64,000 nucleotides of DNA, from contig JAXFDY010000099.1 in NCBI GenBank assembly GCA_034172985.1, forward strand, positions 1 through 64,000. The letters are read 5' to 3'. Every line of letters begins with the position of its first letter. The stretch's first letter is position 1. Positions 26,232-35,412 of this stretch are shown piece by piece. The translations under genes and the position numbers were made by a program. The notes below the pieces were generated by a model, which searched no databases, had not been told where the DNA came from, and was given only the letters and a program-made list of their open reading frames with translations. Source of the stretch: CAG-303 sp034172985 (GTDB taxonomy: Bacteria; Bacillota; Clostridia; Lachnospirales; Lachnospiraceae).

Positions 26232-26630
26232 CTATATAATTACGGCACCATCAATATTTGTGTACACATTGTCACTGCTGTTCGTATCCATCGCAGTAAT
26301 GACTGTCTTATTTTTTACATTGACAATGAAAGATAAATTATCCATAATTACCAGAGATTCCTGAATTCCTTTTTCCTCTGCCTTTCTTGTCCCTTCTTCT
26401 AATCTTCCCAGCTGCTCTTCTGTCAGATTAATATTTCTGTCTGCAAGTCTGGCATCAGCATGTTTGGAAAATTTCAGTGAATCAATTTCACTATTTAATC
26501 CGGCTTTCTGTTTAAAGATATCTTCAAATGTCTTTTTTTCTCCAGTATTGATTTTAGAAGTCTCTCTGTGTTTAGGCAGATATGTCTCCTGAATCTGCTG
26601 GATAGAAGAAAAATTTTGATTGATATTCAT
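26232..26630 (-). CDS. TIGR02530-family flagellar operon protein
   Basis: The protein has 132 aa. The core (about residues 52-115) is SKHADARLADRNINLTEEQ, then KAEEKGIQESLVIMDNLSF and VKNKTVITAMD, the pattern of the small flagellar operon family found between flgD and flgE in Firmicutes and spirochaetes. The family has no firmly settled function; a hook-assembly role is suggested by position. The N-terminal 45 residues are polar. It starts 15 bases after flgD. Confidence 0.85.
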   Translation of the reverse strand: MNINQNFSSIQQIQETYLPKHRETSKINTGEKKTFEDIFKQKAGLNSEIDSLKFSKHADARLADRNINLTEEQLGRLEEGTRKAEEKGIQESLVIMDNLSFIVNVKNKTVITAMDTNSSDNVYTNIDGAVII

Positions 26631-26645
26631 CCTTTACCCTGCCTT

Positions 26646-27164
26646 TTATTCTTCGATTTCCGAATCATCCTGATTTTCTGAATTTTCTGAATTTTCTTTA
26701 TCGGAATCTTCTACTTGTCCGCTTTCCAGTAATTCTTTCAGGTATTCATCATCCACTACCATATCCAGATCCTCGTAATCATACAATGTTCCATTGATAC
26801 ATAGTTTTGCATCACCACTAACCATCTGCACATACTGTACATAGCCACCGACTTTTACGGTATTTGAACTTCCTGTGGATTTGCCTACCTCAACAATCAC
26901 ATTTTTTCCTACCAGACTGAGTGCCTGTGAATTCGTCACAGCCGATGTCACATTCTGCATTTCCTCCAACGCCGAAAACTGTGCCAACTGGCTTACCATC
27001 TCACTGCTATCTGACGGATTTAATGGATCCTGATATTTCATCTGTGTTACGAGAAGCTGCAAAAACGCATCTTTTCCGAGCTCAGAACCACTGCTTTTCT
27101 TTGATTGGTCAGTCTCTGTGTATCCTGTCTGGAGCTCTCCATCTACCACATTACCCGTTGTCAT
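26646..27164 (-). CDS. flgD: Flagellar hook capping / hook assembly protein FlgD
   Basis: FlgD caps the growing hook and directs FlgE insertion. It has 172 aa, a short form like many clostridial ones. The conserved N-terminal part has KDAFLQLLVTQMKYQDPLNP and SEMVSQLAQFSALEEMQN. The C-terminus is an acidic repeat-like tail (KENSENSENQDDSEIEE); the DNA for this tail contains tandem CodY-box-like sequences. GGAGGA precedes the ATG at 27164. Confidence 0.95.
   Translation of the reverse strand: MTTGNVVDGELQTGYTETDQSKKSSGSELGKDAFLQLLVTQMKYQDPLNPSDSSEMVSQLAQFSALEEMQNVTSAVTNSQALSLVGKNVIVEVGKSTGSSNTVKVGGYVQYVQMVSGDAKLCINGTLYDYEDLDMVVDDEYLKELLESGQVEDSDKENSENSENQDDSEIEE
26681..26695 (-). promoter_or_regulatory. 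CodY-box-like sequence inside flgD
   Basis: AATTTTCTGAATTTT differs from the CodY consensus AATTTTCWGAAAATT at two of 15 positions, and an overlapping copy (26672-26686) differs at three. It lies in the 3' part of flgD. The repeats also arise from the Ser-Glu-Asn codons, so chance is a real alternative. Confidence 0.3.
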
Positions 27165-27180
27165 ATGATCCTCCTTTCTG

Positions 27181-28395
27181 TTATGCAGTATAACTTACTG
27201 TATTTCCGATTGTTTCTTTCAAGCTTTCGTCTTCCTCTAAAACTTCCGCTTCCAAAGTTTCGTCCAAAATGACTTTTCCGGTTTTTCTGTTTTTACTTCG
27301 CTGTTCCTTATTGTCAGACTCAGACTCATTGTTCTTGTCAAACCCATGACTTGATACCAATACTTCCACAGATTCAACTTTTAGTCCCTGCTGATTCAAT
27401 GTATCCTTTAATACATTAATCTGTGATTCCAAAGCAGCTCTGGCTGCCTCGCTCTCAGCAGCAATCTGGGCTGTCAAGGCTCCATTTTTCGATGTCACCT
27501 GAATAGAAACTTTGCCAAGATGTTCCGGATATAATTGCATCTCCAGACTTGTCACATCAGATTTTAACTGGACATTTACCTGTTCAATAACCTGTCTGAC
27601 AATATTCTCAGATGTATGAGCATCTACGCGCTCACTCAGTGTTTCCTGAATATTTTGAAAAATATTCTGATTTCCTGTAACATTCAACTGCTGTCCTGTC
27701 TCCTTTGTTACAGTGACTTTATTTTCCTTTCCGGAAAGTGGTTCTCTTTCTCCCTGATTCTGACTCATTTCCTGATTGTTGTCCTGAGATTCCTTTGCCT
27801 CCTGCTTTTGTACAGATACGTCTTCGTGTTCCACATCTGCACTGAGGTCATTTACCTGCACAGCTTCTTTTGTATCCGCATGGGACTCATGAAAAGTTTC
27901 CAAAAGATTCTTCACTTGACCATCCAGAGTTTTAAATGTTTCTGACAGCTCCTGATTGGTTATGATTTCTTCCGGTCCTTTCAGTTCTTTCAGGCTTACC
28001 ATAAGCTTTAACAGATTCTGGGAATCTTGCAGATCCATAACATCCATTTGAAGTGTTTCCATCATGTTCTGAACATCTTCTGTACTCACATTCAATGTCT
28101 CTGCGATCTCCTGCTGGACCTGCTGTGTCACCTGCTCATTTACCACCGCAGCCATAACTTCCTGAACTTCTTCTGATGGTTCCTGGGTTTCTTTCACAGG
28201 ATTCTGCTTCTGCTTTTCATCCACAGAAGGTTGTACTGTTTCTTTTTTCACCTGTTTTTCCGGTGATTTTTTATACTGGTTTTCTGCTTTGCCAATAGCT
28301 TCAGAAAAACTTTCCTGAGTTTTTACTTCTGTCTGTTTTCCCGCACCGGATGACATATACAGATACCCCGATGTTTTAATGCTCTGCGTTACCAT
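27181..28395 (-). CDS. fliK: Flagellar hook-length control protein FliK
   Basis: FliK measures hook length and triggers the FlhB switch. It has 404 aa. The N-terminal two thirds are Gln/Glu/Lys/Val-rich and probably extended, as expected for a ruler. The C-terminal Flg_hook domain (about 270-350) has LEMQLYPEHLGKVSIQV and ARAALESQINVLKDTLNQQG. A strong ribosome site AAAGGAGGTG precedes the ATG at 28395. It follows the MotE-like gene by 74 bases. Confidence 0.93.
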   Translation of the reverse strand: MVTQSIKTSGYLYMSSGAGKQTEVKTQESFSEAIGKAENQYKKSPEKQVKKETVQPSVDEKQKQNPVKETQEPSEEVQEVMAAVVNEQVTQQVQQEIAETLNVSTEDVQNMMETLQMDVMDLQDSQNLLKLMVSLKELKGPEEIITNQELSETFKTLDGQVKNLLETFHESHADTKEAVQVNDLSADVEHEDVSVQKQEAKESQDNNQEMSQNQGEREPLSGKENKVTVTKETGQQLNVTGNQNIFQNIQETLSERVDAHTSENIVRQVIEQVNVQLKSDVTSLEMQLYPEHLGKVSIQVTSKNGALTAQIAAESEAARAALESQINVLKDTLNQQGLKVESVEVLVSSHGFDKNNESESDNKEQRSKNRKTGKVILDETLEAEVLEEDESLKETIGNTVSYTA

Positions 28396-28469
28396 ATCAC
28401 ACCTCCTTTATCATATATTTCGCTTTCTCAGCATTTATAGCATCATTTCCTAATGGAAATGGTGTTATC

Positions 28470-29228
28470 TTATGGAGCTAACAATACTGTGACTTTTGCA
28501 CAAAATACTGGATCCAAATCACTCAGTGAATTCAATATAGCTGCCCTGTCCGCACTCTCCATATTTTTCAGAATGGCTGCAATTGTATCCATATTTCCTG
28601 TCATCTCATATAATGCCGCAGCTGCTTTTGCAGGTTTCATATTTGTATATGCGTCTGCTAATTCCCGATACTGCTCATCATATAAATATTGCTCTGCCAC
28701 CTGTTTGTACAATTCTGCCGCATAATCCGGCTCTATTTCTTCATAAAATTTCTTATATTCGTCATAAGACAATGCAGAATCTCCAAACACTACCTCATCA
28801 TAATATTCCTGTTTCTGCTGCTCAAATGTTGCCTGAGACTCTTCAAATGTTTTTAATCTTTCGACTTCTGCCTGCAAATCTGCAATCTGGGCGGTATAAC
28901 TTTTTTCCTGATTCTTATACTTTTCTATCTGCGTTTCCAGACTTTTAATATATTCAATCGCTTCTGCCAGATTTTTATAAGGATACTCTTCTGATGCAAC
29001 TTCATTTTCCGAGGCATCCGGAAGTATTTTATTGATGACCGGCACATCTTTAAAAATCGGCCGCATCACAGAACTGCCAAATCCTCCTACATCGAATTTA
29101 ATAAGGGCTGCAATAATAACAAGCCATACTATAATAATCAGCAACCCCATGAATATAGAAGCCAGTTTACTTCCTTTTTTTTCTTCAATTTCAATCTCCG
29201 ATTTATTGTCATTCCTTTTTCTAGGCAT
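28470..29228 (-). CDS. MotE-like membrane protein with a C-terminal MgtE-N-type domain
   Basis: I take the start at the ATG at 29228 (MPRKRNDNKSEIEIEEKK), which overlaps the fliJ stop (ATGCCTAG); an ATG 18 bases earlier is possible. The protein has 252 aa: a basic/acidic N-terminus, one membrane helix (about residues 23-42) and a long coiled coil (about 85-145). The C-terminal helical domain (about 165-250) resembles the MgtE N-terminal / FliG-like superhelix, with MKPAKAAAALYEM and NMESADRAAILNSLSD. Proteins of this build are placed with MotE or YlxF in fla operons between fliJ and fliK. Exact role unknown; a stator or export chaperone function is inference. Confidence 0.75.
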   Translation of the reverse strand: MPRKRNDNKSEIEIEEKKGSKLASIFMGLLIIIVWLVIIAALIKFDVGGFGSSVMRPIFKDVPVINKILPDASENEVASEEYPYKNLAEAIEYIKSLETQIEKYKNQEKSYTAQIADLQAEVERLKTFEESQATFEQQKQEYYDEVVFGDSALSYDEYKKFYEEIEPDYAAELYKQVAEQYLYDEQYRELADAYTNMKPAKAAAALYEMTGNMDTIAAILKNMESADRAAILNSLSDLDPVFCAKVTVLLAP

Positions 29229-29682
29229 TTTCTGTTTCCTTTCCATTACCGTTGTACTGATAGCTTGTCAGTTCATCTGTAACCTTTTTCTCTTCTTCGT
29301 TCAATTCCCTCTTATATTCTTCAAATGCTTTATCACGAAGAATTTCCTGAGTTTTACGCTCTACCATTACATCGTTCAACCTTTTTCTGGCAATTTCAAC
29401 ATTTCGCTCCGCAACTTTGATTTTTTTCTTTTGCTCTTCTGCCTGTTCCTTTTTTATCTCGATTGCGTCCGTACAGCGTCTCATCTCACCAATATTGAGT
29501 TTCCCAGTTTGAAGTTCTCTTAAATACTCTTTATATTCCTGTATTTGCCCTTGGATCTGATACAATCTTGCTTCCTCTTCGCGAAGTTTTGCATTCGCCT
29601 GTGAAAAAAAAATCTTTGCCTGATCCTCCAGTTTTATCTTCAAATCAAGAATATTCTGCATTCTATATACAAATTTTGTCAT
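29221..29682 (-). CDS. fliJ: Flagellar export chaperone FliJ
   Basis: FliJ is the coiled-coil stalk of the export ATPase complex and helps chaperone exchange. It has 153 aa, nearly all alpha-helical, with N-terminal FVYRMQNILDLKIKLEDQAK, typical of the family. It starts 8 bases after fliI and overlaps the next gene by 8 bases. Confidence 0.9.
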   Translation of the reverse strand: MTKFVYRMQNILDLKIKLEDQAKIFFSQANAKLREEEARLYQIQGQIQEYKEYLRELQTGKLNIGEMRRCTDAIEIKKEQAEEQKKKIKVAERNVEIARKRLNDVMVERKTQEILRDKAFEEYKRELNEEEKKVTDELTSYQYNGNGKETENA

Positions 29683-29690
29683 TTTTCATT

Positions 29691-31004
29691 CTATTCATTA
29701 AATATTTCGGCTAACATTTCCAATTCTTTATCAAAATCGAATTTTTCATCCACACCTTGCAACAAAAAATCATTCACCTGATCTATTTTTGAAATTGCAT
29801 AATCAATATTTTTATTAGAACCCTGCTTATACGCTCCAATATTAATCAGGTCTTCTGCCTCATTATAAGTTGCCATTACATTTTTCAGTTTTCCGGCCAG
29901 CTGCTTATGTTCTCTTGAAGCAATCTGACTCATAACTCTTGAGATGCTCTGCAATATATCAATCGCAGGATAATGATTCTTATGTCCAAGCTTTCTGGAC
30001 AACATAATATGTCCATCCAAAATACTTCTTGCAGTATCTGTAATCGGTTCATTAAAATCATCACCATCAACAAGAACTGTATATAACCCTGTAATAGAAC
30101 CCACTGCCGCTCTTCCGGCTCGTTCCAGTAATTTCGGCATCTCGCTGTATACACTTGGCGGATACCCACGGGTTACCGGTGGTTCACCTGATGCAAGCCC
30201 GATTTCTCGCTGTGCCATGGCAAATCGTGTCAGGGAATCCATCATAAGGAGTACATCTTTGCCCTGATCTCTGAAATACTCTGCGATTGTTGTTGCTGTC
30301 TTCGCCGCTTTATTTCTGATAAGCGCCGGCTTATCAGAAGTTGCTACAACTACAACACTTCGCTTCATACCTTCCTCACCCAGGTCTCTCTCAATAAATT
30401 CTCTCACTTCCCTGCCTCGCTCACCAATCAGAGCTATGACGTTAATATCTGCTTTTGTATTTCTCGCAAACATACCGAGCAATGTACTTTTACCCACACC
30501 ACTTCCTGCGAATATACCGATACGTTGTCCTTTTCCCACTGTAATCAGTCCGTCCACTGCCTTAACGCCAAGCGGCAGCACTTCGCTTATAATTTCCCTT
30601 GTCATCGGATCCGGCGGTGCAGCCTCTACCGGATAAGTTTCATCTTCCGGTATTTCCATTCCGTCAATCGGTCTTCCCAATCCATCTACCACTTTTCCCA
30701 GAAGTTCCGGTCCCACCTTGACTTTTAAAACATTTCCAGTATTTTCAACAATCGACCCCGGTCCGATTCCATCTACTGATTCAAAAGGCATCAGAAGTAT
30801 CCGGTTGTCCTTAAATCCCACTACTTCAGCCATGACATCACTTTTATCCGGCTCACTGGAACAAATCCTGCACACATCATTTAATTTTGCATCAGGACCT
30901 ATGGATTCAATGGTTAATCCTACAATTTTGGAAACTTTGCCCAGCTTTTTGTAATATTTTTTCTGTTTTAATGCAAGATATTTAGATACATCGATATTTA
31001 CCAT
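29691..31004 (-). CDS. fliI: Flagellum-specific export ATPase FliI
   Basis: FliI is the hexameric ATPase that unfolds and feeds export substrates. It has 437 aa. Walker A GSGVGKST is at residues 167-174; ALIGERGREVREFIE and the Walker B region DVLLMMDSLTRFAMAQREIG are present. Family length is normal. It lies 15 bases after fliH, its regulator. Confidence 0.97.
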   Translation of the reverse strand: MVNIDVSKYLALKQKKYYKKLGKVSKIVGLTIESIGPDAKLNDVCRICSSEPDKSDVMAEVVGFKDNRILLMPFESVDGIGPGSIVENTGNVLKVKVGPELLGKVVDGLGRPIDGMEIPEDETYPVEAAPPDPMTREIISEVLPLGVKAVDGLITVGKGQRIGIFAGSGVGKSTLLGMFARNTKADINVIALIGERGREVREFIERDLGEEGMKRSVVVVATSDKPALIRNKAAKTATTIAEYFRDQGKDVLLMMDSLTRFAMAQREIGLASGEPPVTRGYPPSVYSEMPKLLERAGRAAVGSITGLYTVLVDGDDFNEPITDTARSILDGHIMLSRKLGHKNHYPAIDILQSISRVMSQIASREHKQLAGKLKNVMATYNEAEDLINIGAYKQGSNKNIDYAISKIDQVNDFLLQGVDEKFDFDKELEMLAEIFNE

Positions 31005-31019
31005 AAAACCACCACTAAA

Positions 31020-31871
31020 TTATGTACGTTTTCCAGCACAGGATATCATCTTGATATCTGCCATCAGTTCTTCCATCTGGATATCCAGACTGCAGTCAAA
31101 TACGCCTACATCTGTATCAATAATACATTGTCCACGTTTCATCGAAAGGTCTTCTACAATCTCTATGCTGACATCGCTGACACCTGAGACAATTTTCTTA
31201 CGATTTTCTTTCAGAAAAGTAGCTTCTTCATGACATGCCCTGATAATATAATTTTTACTGACATCGATTCCTTCAAATACGCTATTAACAATTGTCAGAA
31301 TCAGATCTTTCTTATCCAATGCCAGAAGATGCGTCATATCAGAAAAAACATCCAGAATCGTATCTACTAAGACAGGTTCCAGTTCCTCTTTTTGTCTCTG
31401 AAGTTCTCTTTCCATCTCTGTACGTCTTTGTTTCAGCTCTTTTTCTTTTATTTCCAGCTCACCCTGGGCTTTGGCTTTTCCTTCCTGATATCCCTGTTCA
31501 AAACCATCTCTCGATGCCTGGCTTATAATCTCATTTTTCTGCTCTTCGGCATGTTTTACAATAGAGGCAGCATCACTTTCTGCGATCCGAAGTATCTTTT
31601 CTGCCTCCTCTTTCGCATTCCTGATAATTTCCTCTGCCGCTGCCTGCGAATCTGCTGAAGCCGCAATCTCCTCCTGCTCATTCAACAGTTCTTCTACATT
31701 TTCCGGATTTAATCCCAGTGTGAAACCATCCTCTGTATACTGTTCTGAATTTTTTTCTAATTCTTTTTTTATTTTCTCAATTTTTTGTGAAATTAAATCA
31801 TTGTAATCAATGACTCTCACATCATCCTCATTAATTTTCCCATGATTGATTGATTTATATACATTAGACAA
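31020..31871 (-). CDS. fliH: Flagellar export stator / ATPase regulator FliH
   Basis: FliH binds FliI and docks it at the C-ring. It has 283 aa. A long Glu/Ala/Lys-rich coiled coil covers about residues 65-165, and the C-terminal domain (about 165-283) has IIRACHEEATFLKENRKK and RGQCIIDTDVGVFDCSLD. The start is an unusual TTG at 31871: GGAGGTGA lies 8 bases upstream and no later ATG or GTG has a comparable site. It overlaps fliG by 8 bases, so translation is probably coupled. Confidence 0.9.
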   Translation of the reverse strand: MSNVYKSINHGKINEDDVRVIDYNDLISQKIEKIKKELEKNSEQYTEDGFTLGLNPENVEELLNEQEEIAASADSQAAAEEIIRNAKEEAEKILRIAESDAASIVKHAEEQKNEIISQASRDGFEQGYQEGKAKAQGELEIKEKELKQRRTEMERELQRQKEELEPVLVDTILDVFSDMTHLLALDKKDLILTIVNSVFEGIDVSKNYIIRACHEEATFLKENRKKIVSGVSDVSIEIVEDLSMKRGQCIIDTDVGVFDCSLDIQMEELMADIKMISCAGKRT

Positions 31872-32889
31872 TTAACTCATCACCTCCACCACGGGAAATG
31901 ATAATCTCGCCGGTATCTTCCAGTTTTCTGATAATTCCAACAATTTTCTGCTGGGCTTCCTCGACATCTTTCATACGAATCAGACCCATAAATTCCATAT
32001 CTTCCTTAATCATCTCTGCAAGACGTTTCGACAGATTATTAAAGATAACATTCTGAACTTCTTCGTTTGTACCTTTCAATGCAACACTCAGATCATTATT
32101 ATCCACATCTCTGAGAACTCTCTGAATGGTCTTATCATCAAGCGACAAGATATCTTCGAATACAAACATCTTTCTTCTGATTTCGTCTGCCAATTCCGGC
32201 TCGTCGATTTCCAGACTTTCCATAATATGTTTTTCTGTTCCTCTGTCTACTGTATTCAGAATATCTACGATAGCATCTACGCCGCCCACAATCGTGTAAT
32301 CCTGTGTAACAAGAGAAGATAATTTTCTTTCCAGAATATTTTCCACCTCTTTGATTACATCCGGTGATGTCCGATCCATCTTAGCGATACGCTTAGCCAC
32401 ATCTGCCTGTTTTTCCGGCGGAAGCGCTGACACGACCATGGATGCCTGAGCAGATGGAAGATAAGACAAAATAAGGGCAATCGTCTGTGGATGCTCGTCC
32501 TGAATAAAGTTCAACAACTGGGTTGGATCTGTTTTTCTGACAAACTCAAACGGACGCACCTGTAAAGAAGATGTAAGTCTTGCTATTACCTGCTGAGCCT
32601 GTTCGCTGCCAAGAGCTTTCTCCAACAGTTCCTTCGCATAGCCAATACCGCCTTCTGCAATATACTGCTGAGCCAGACAAACCTGATAGAATTCATTTAA
32701 GACATCCTCTTTCATCTGAGGAGAGACACTTCTGGTATTGGCAATTTCCAATGTCAGCTGCTCAATTTCCTCTTCTTTCAGATGTTTAAATACTTTTGCA
32801 GACTTCTCAGGTCCTAATGCAATAAGCAAAATAGCGGCTTTCGATGTTCCCGAAAGATTTTCCATCTGTTCTGTGTTTCCTCTGGCCAT
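31864..32889 (-). CDS. fliG: Flagellar motor switch protein FliG
   Basis: FliG is the rotor protein that meets the stator. It has 341 aa with N, middle (EHPQTIALILSYL motif) and C domains. The C-terminal domain carries the charged torque helix, with RVLRDVDNNDLSVALKG and MKDVEEAQQKIVGIIRKLEDTG. GAGGAAA precedes the ATG at 32889. Length and order fliF-fliG-fliH are standard. Confidence 0.97.
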   Translation of the reverse strand: MARGNTEQMENLSGTSKAAILLIALGPEKSAKVFKHLKEEEIEQLTLEIANTRSVSPQMKEDVLNEFYQVCLAQQYIAEGGIGYAKELLEKALGSEQAQQVIARLTSSLQVRPFEFVRKTDPTQLLNFIQDEHPQTIALILSYLPSAQASMVVSALPPEKQADVAKRIAKMDRTSPDVIKEVENILERKLSSLVTQDYTIVGGVDAIVDILNTVDRGTEKHIMESLEIDEPELADEIRRKMFVFEDILSLDDKTIQRVLRDVDNNDLSVALKGTNEEVQNVIFNNLSKRLAEMIKEDMEFMGLIRMKDVEEAQQKIVGIIRKLEDTGEIIISRGGGDELIV

Positions 32890-32911
32890 TGCAGTTTCCT
32901 CCTAAATCAAT

Positions 32912-34519
32912 TTATTCCCAATCCTTGTTCAACCAGCTGCGCAATAAAAGTGCCACCGATTCCGGATTTTCATCCACAAATTTTTCAATCGCTTTCCGAA
33001 CTTCCGACTTATCGTCATATTCGATTTCATCTACGACTTCTTTCTCTTTTGTCGCTTTCAGAATCTCATCCACTGAAAGCTCAGGTTCTGTTTCAGTAAC
33101 TTCCACAGGTCTTAAGCTTCTCCATACAACAAATGCCAATAATGCAACAATAACTACTGCCAGTATAATCGGTAATACAGTTGTCGTAAAGCTTGTATCC
33201 TGTACCTTATCATTAAAGACAGGTACCACATATCCTGTAACATAGATCTGTTCTGCCGGAATTCCCGTACCATAGGCAATCGCATCAATAATTCCGGTAA
33301 AATCAGCTTCCATTGCCACAACCTCACCATTTGCCTCCTGGTATTCTTCCCATGACATATTATCCAGTTCCCCGGCCTCTTCCAGAGCATCCTCATCATA
33401 CACCCGATATCTGTTAACCATAACTGAAAGTGAAGAATTTTCTTTATTCAGCACTCCCTGTTCACCTTCTGTATGAACAATACTCGAGCTAGGAGAATAT
33501 TCATTTTTTGTAATAGAAATACTGGTGCTTGTACCATCACCGGCATCTATGGTGTAAGTAGTATCATCATCATTGGAATCTGTACCCGGTACACCGCCGC
33601 TGTAACTTCCACCTTGCTGGTCATATGTATAATCATTTAATTTTACGTCATCATCATTTGAATAAGTGGTATCTACTTTATCTACTTTATCAAAAGAAAT
33701 ATCAAGACTAGGTGATACAGATACTGTACTGTACAGATTTGTTGTAGTCAGAAGATTCGTTACATTCTCAACGATCTGATTGTAATAAGCCTGCTGTATC
33801 TGTTCCCTTTCCGATGCATTCACAGAGTTTGAAACCGTATTGCTACTATTACCTTTAAACAGAGTATTTCCATTTGAATCAATAATAGTGACTCTCGATG
33901 TGGAGTCATTTCCCACAGCCGTAGCACAATATCTTGCCATGGCCTCCGCCGCACCATCCGGCATCGATTTTTTTAATGTCAGTTGAACACTGACAAAGGT
34001 TTCCTGTTCTTCATCCGTTTCCAATACACTATAGGTTGCGGACGGAATTGAAAAAGTAACATACGCATTTTTGACATAATCAAATGATGTCAGAACTGAT
34101 ACCATTTTATCTTCAAGATATTTCTGATATAATCTCTCTTTATCCTCAGAAGTGGTACTAAATCCGCCATCATCTACATAATCTTCTATGCTGTATCCTT
34201 CCGCTGTGTATCCTTCCTGTGCAATCAGATAGGTAGCCTGCACCATCTGATCCTTTTCCACCTTAATAGTCAATCCGCCATTTTCAGTAGTATACGGAAT
34301 GTCGTTGCTGGTAAGGACATCGGCAATGTCAGCGGCTGTCACGGAATCTTTGCATTCAACTAATGTTTCGTATTCCGGTATAGACAAAGTCACCGCAAGT
34401 ATAACCACTGCAATAATCACAACAGCTATAATACTTATCATTAATGTTTTTTGTTTTTTATCATATTTATTCCAAAAGTCTTTCGCTTTTGTCTGTGCAT
34501 CCTTTAGTTTCTCATTCAT
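32912..34519 (-). CDS. fliF: Flagellar MS-ring protein FliF
   Basis: FliF forms the MS ring in the cytoplasmic membrane. It has 535 aa. Membrane helices lie at about residues 25-46 and 440-465. The ring-building domains (about 50-230) have TVECKDS-like and LEDKMVSVLTSFDYVKNAYV segments. The C-terminal tail (about 490-535) is the FliG-binding region (EKFVDENPESVALLLRSWL). The ribosome site is weak and distant, which is odd for such an early structural gene. It follows fliE by 50 bases. Confidence 0.95.
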   Translation of the reverse strand: MNEKLKDAQTKAKDFWNKYDKKQKTLMISIIAVVIIAVVILAVTLSIPEYETLVECKDSVTAADIADVLTSNDIPYTTENGGLTIKVEKDQMVQATYLIAQEGYTAEGYSIEDYVDDGGFSTTSEDKERLYQKYLEDKMVSVLTSFDYVKNAYVTFSIPSATYSVLETDEEQETFVSVQLTLKKSMPDGAAEAMARYCATAVGNDSTSRVTIIDSNGNTLFKGNSSNTVSNSVNASEREQIQQAYYNQIVENVTNLLTTTNLYSTVSVSPSLDISFDKVDKVDTTYSNDDDVKLNDYTYDQQGGSYSGGVPGTDSNDDDTTYTIDAGDGTSTSISITKNEYSPSSSIVHTEGEQGVLNKENSSLSVMVNRYRVYDEDALEEAGELDNMSWEEYQEANGEVVAMEADFTGIIDAIAYGTGIPAEQIYVTGYVVPVFNDKVQDTSFTTTVLPIILAVVIVALLAFVVWRSLRPVEVTETEPELSVDEILKATKEKEVVDEIEYDDKSEVRKAIEKFVDENPESVALLLRSWLNKDWE

Positions 34520-34569
34520 GGTATTTTTTCACTCTTCATTCCTTAAGATTGGCAGCCTACGGCCTCAAA

Positions 34570-34905
34570 TTAAATCTGTATCTGCATAATTTCTTTATAG
34601 GCATCTAAGAATGCATTTTTCACAGCCACGGTATACTGAAGTGAAAGATATGCTTTCTGCTGTGCTATCGTTAGCTCATGTGTACTGTCTGTATTTCCTA
34701 ACGTAAAATCCATCGCTGCCTGTTCCGCATCCTGGGAAAGACTATCTGTTTCCTTTACCAGATTCATCGCTGAATTTAGAATTGCTGAAAATGAATTATC
34801 ATCACCGGACACTTCTGCCGCTGATGTATGATTAGTCACTGATTTTACTGCTTCTGTATAAAAATCCAATCCGATCGAATTTAATCCTGCTGTAATGTCT
34901 GACAT
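34570..34905 (-). CDS. fliE: Flagellar basal body protein FliE
   Basis: FliE joins the MS ring to the rod. It has 111 aa with the conserved C-terminal helices MDFTLGNTDSTHELTIAQQK and SLQYTVAVKNAFLDAYKEIM. The N-terminus is less conserved. It lies between flgC and fliF in the usual order. Confidence 0.94.
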   Translation of the reverse strand: MSDITAGLNSIGLDFYTEAVKSVTNHTSAAEVSGDDNSFSAILNSAMNLVKETDSLSQDAEQAAMDFTLGNTDSTHELTIAQQKAYLSLQYTVAVKNAFLDAYKEIMQIQI

Positions 34906-34945
34906 ACTATATTTCTCCCATCTGCCAACATCTGGCTCTTATCCG

Positions 34946-35398
34946 TTATTTACCTACTTCAAGTCCTTTTGAAGCCATTGCTTTTGCTGCATTAAATGCT
35001 GTAACATTTGCTTCGTATGACCTTGAAGCATCTATCAGATTTGTCATTTCCGTAACTACATTTACATTTGGATATGTTACATAGCCATTCTCATCTGCAT
35101 CAGGATGAGAAGGATCATATACCATATTCATCTCCGTCTCATAATCTTCCACAATCCGTGATACCTTCACACCGGTTCCACTGATACCGCTTCCCTGGAC
35201 TCCCATATTCGATAACAACAGATTATTGAATGAATTAGAATTCTTTTCTGTAAAAACCACAGTTTTTCTGCGATATGTACCGCCTTCCGCTGTCCTCGTC
35301 GTATTCACATTCGCAATATTTTCTGAAATAATATCTGTCCTCAAACGCTGTGCAGTCATTCCGGAAGCACAGATATCAAATGACGTAAACAATCCCAT
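34946..35398 (-). CDS. flgC: Flagellar proximal rod protein FlgC
   Basis: FlgC is a rod subunit. It has 150 aa. The N-terminal rod signature is FDICASGMTAQRLRTDII with SENIANVNTTR; the C-terminal half has YPNVNVVTEMTNLIDASRSY, family hallmarks. It starts 14 bases after flgB. Export is by the flagellar apparatus, so no signal peptide is expected. Confidence 0.96.
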   Translation of the reverse strand: MGLFTSFDICASGMTAQRLRTDIISENIANVNTTRTAEGGTYRRKTVVFTEKNSNSFNNLLLSNMGVQGSGISGTGVKVSRIVEDYETEMNMVYDPSHPDADENGYVTYPNVNVVTEMTNLIDASRSYEANVTAFNAAKAMASKGLEVGK

Positions 35399-35412
35399 AA
35401 CTACACTCCTTA

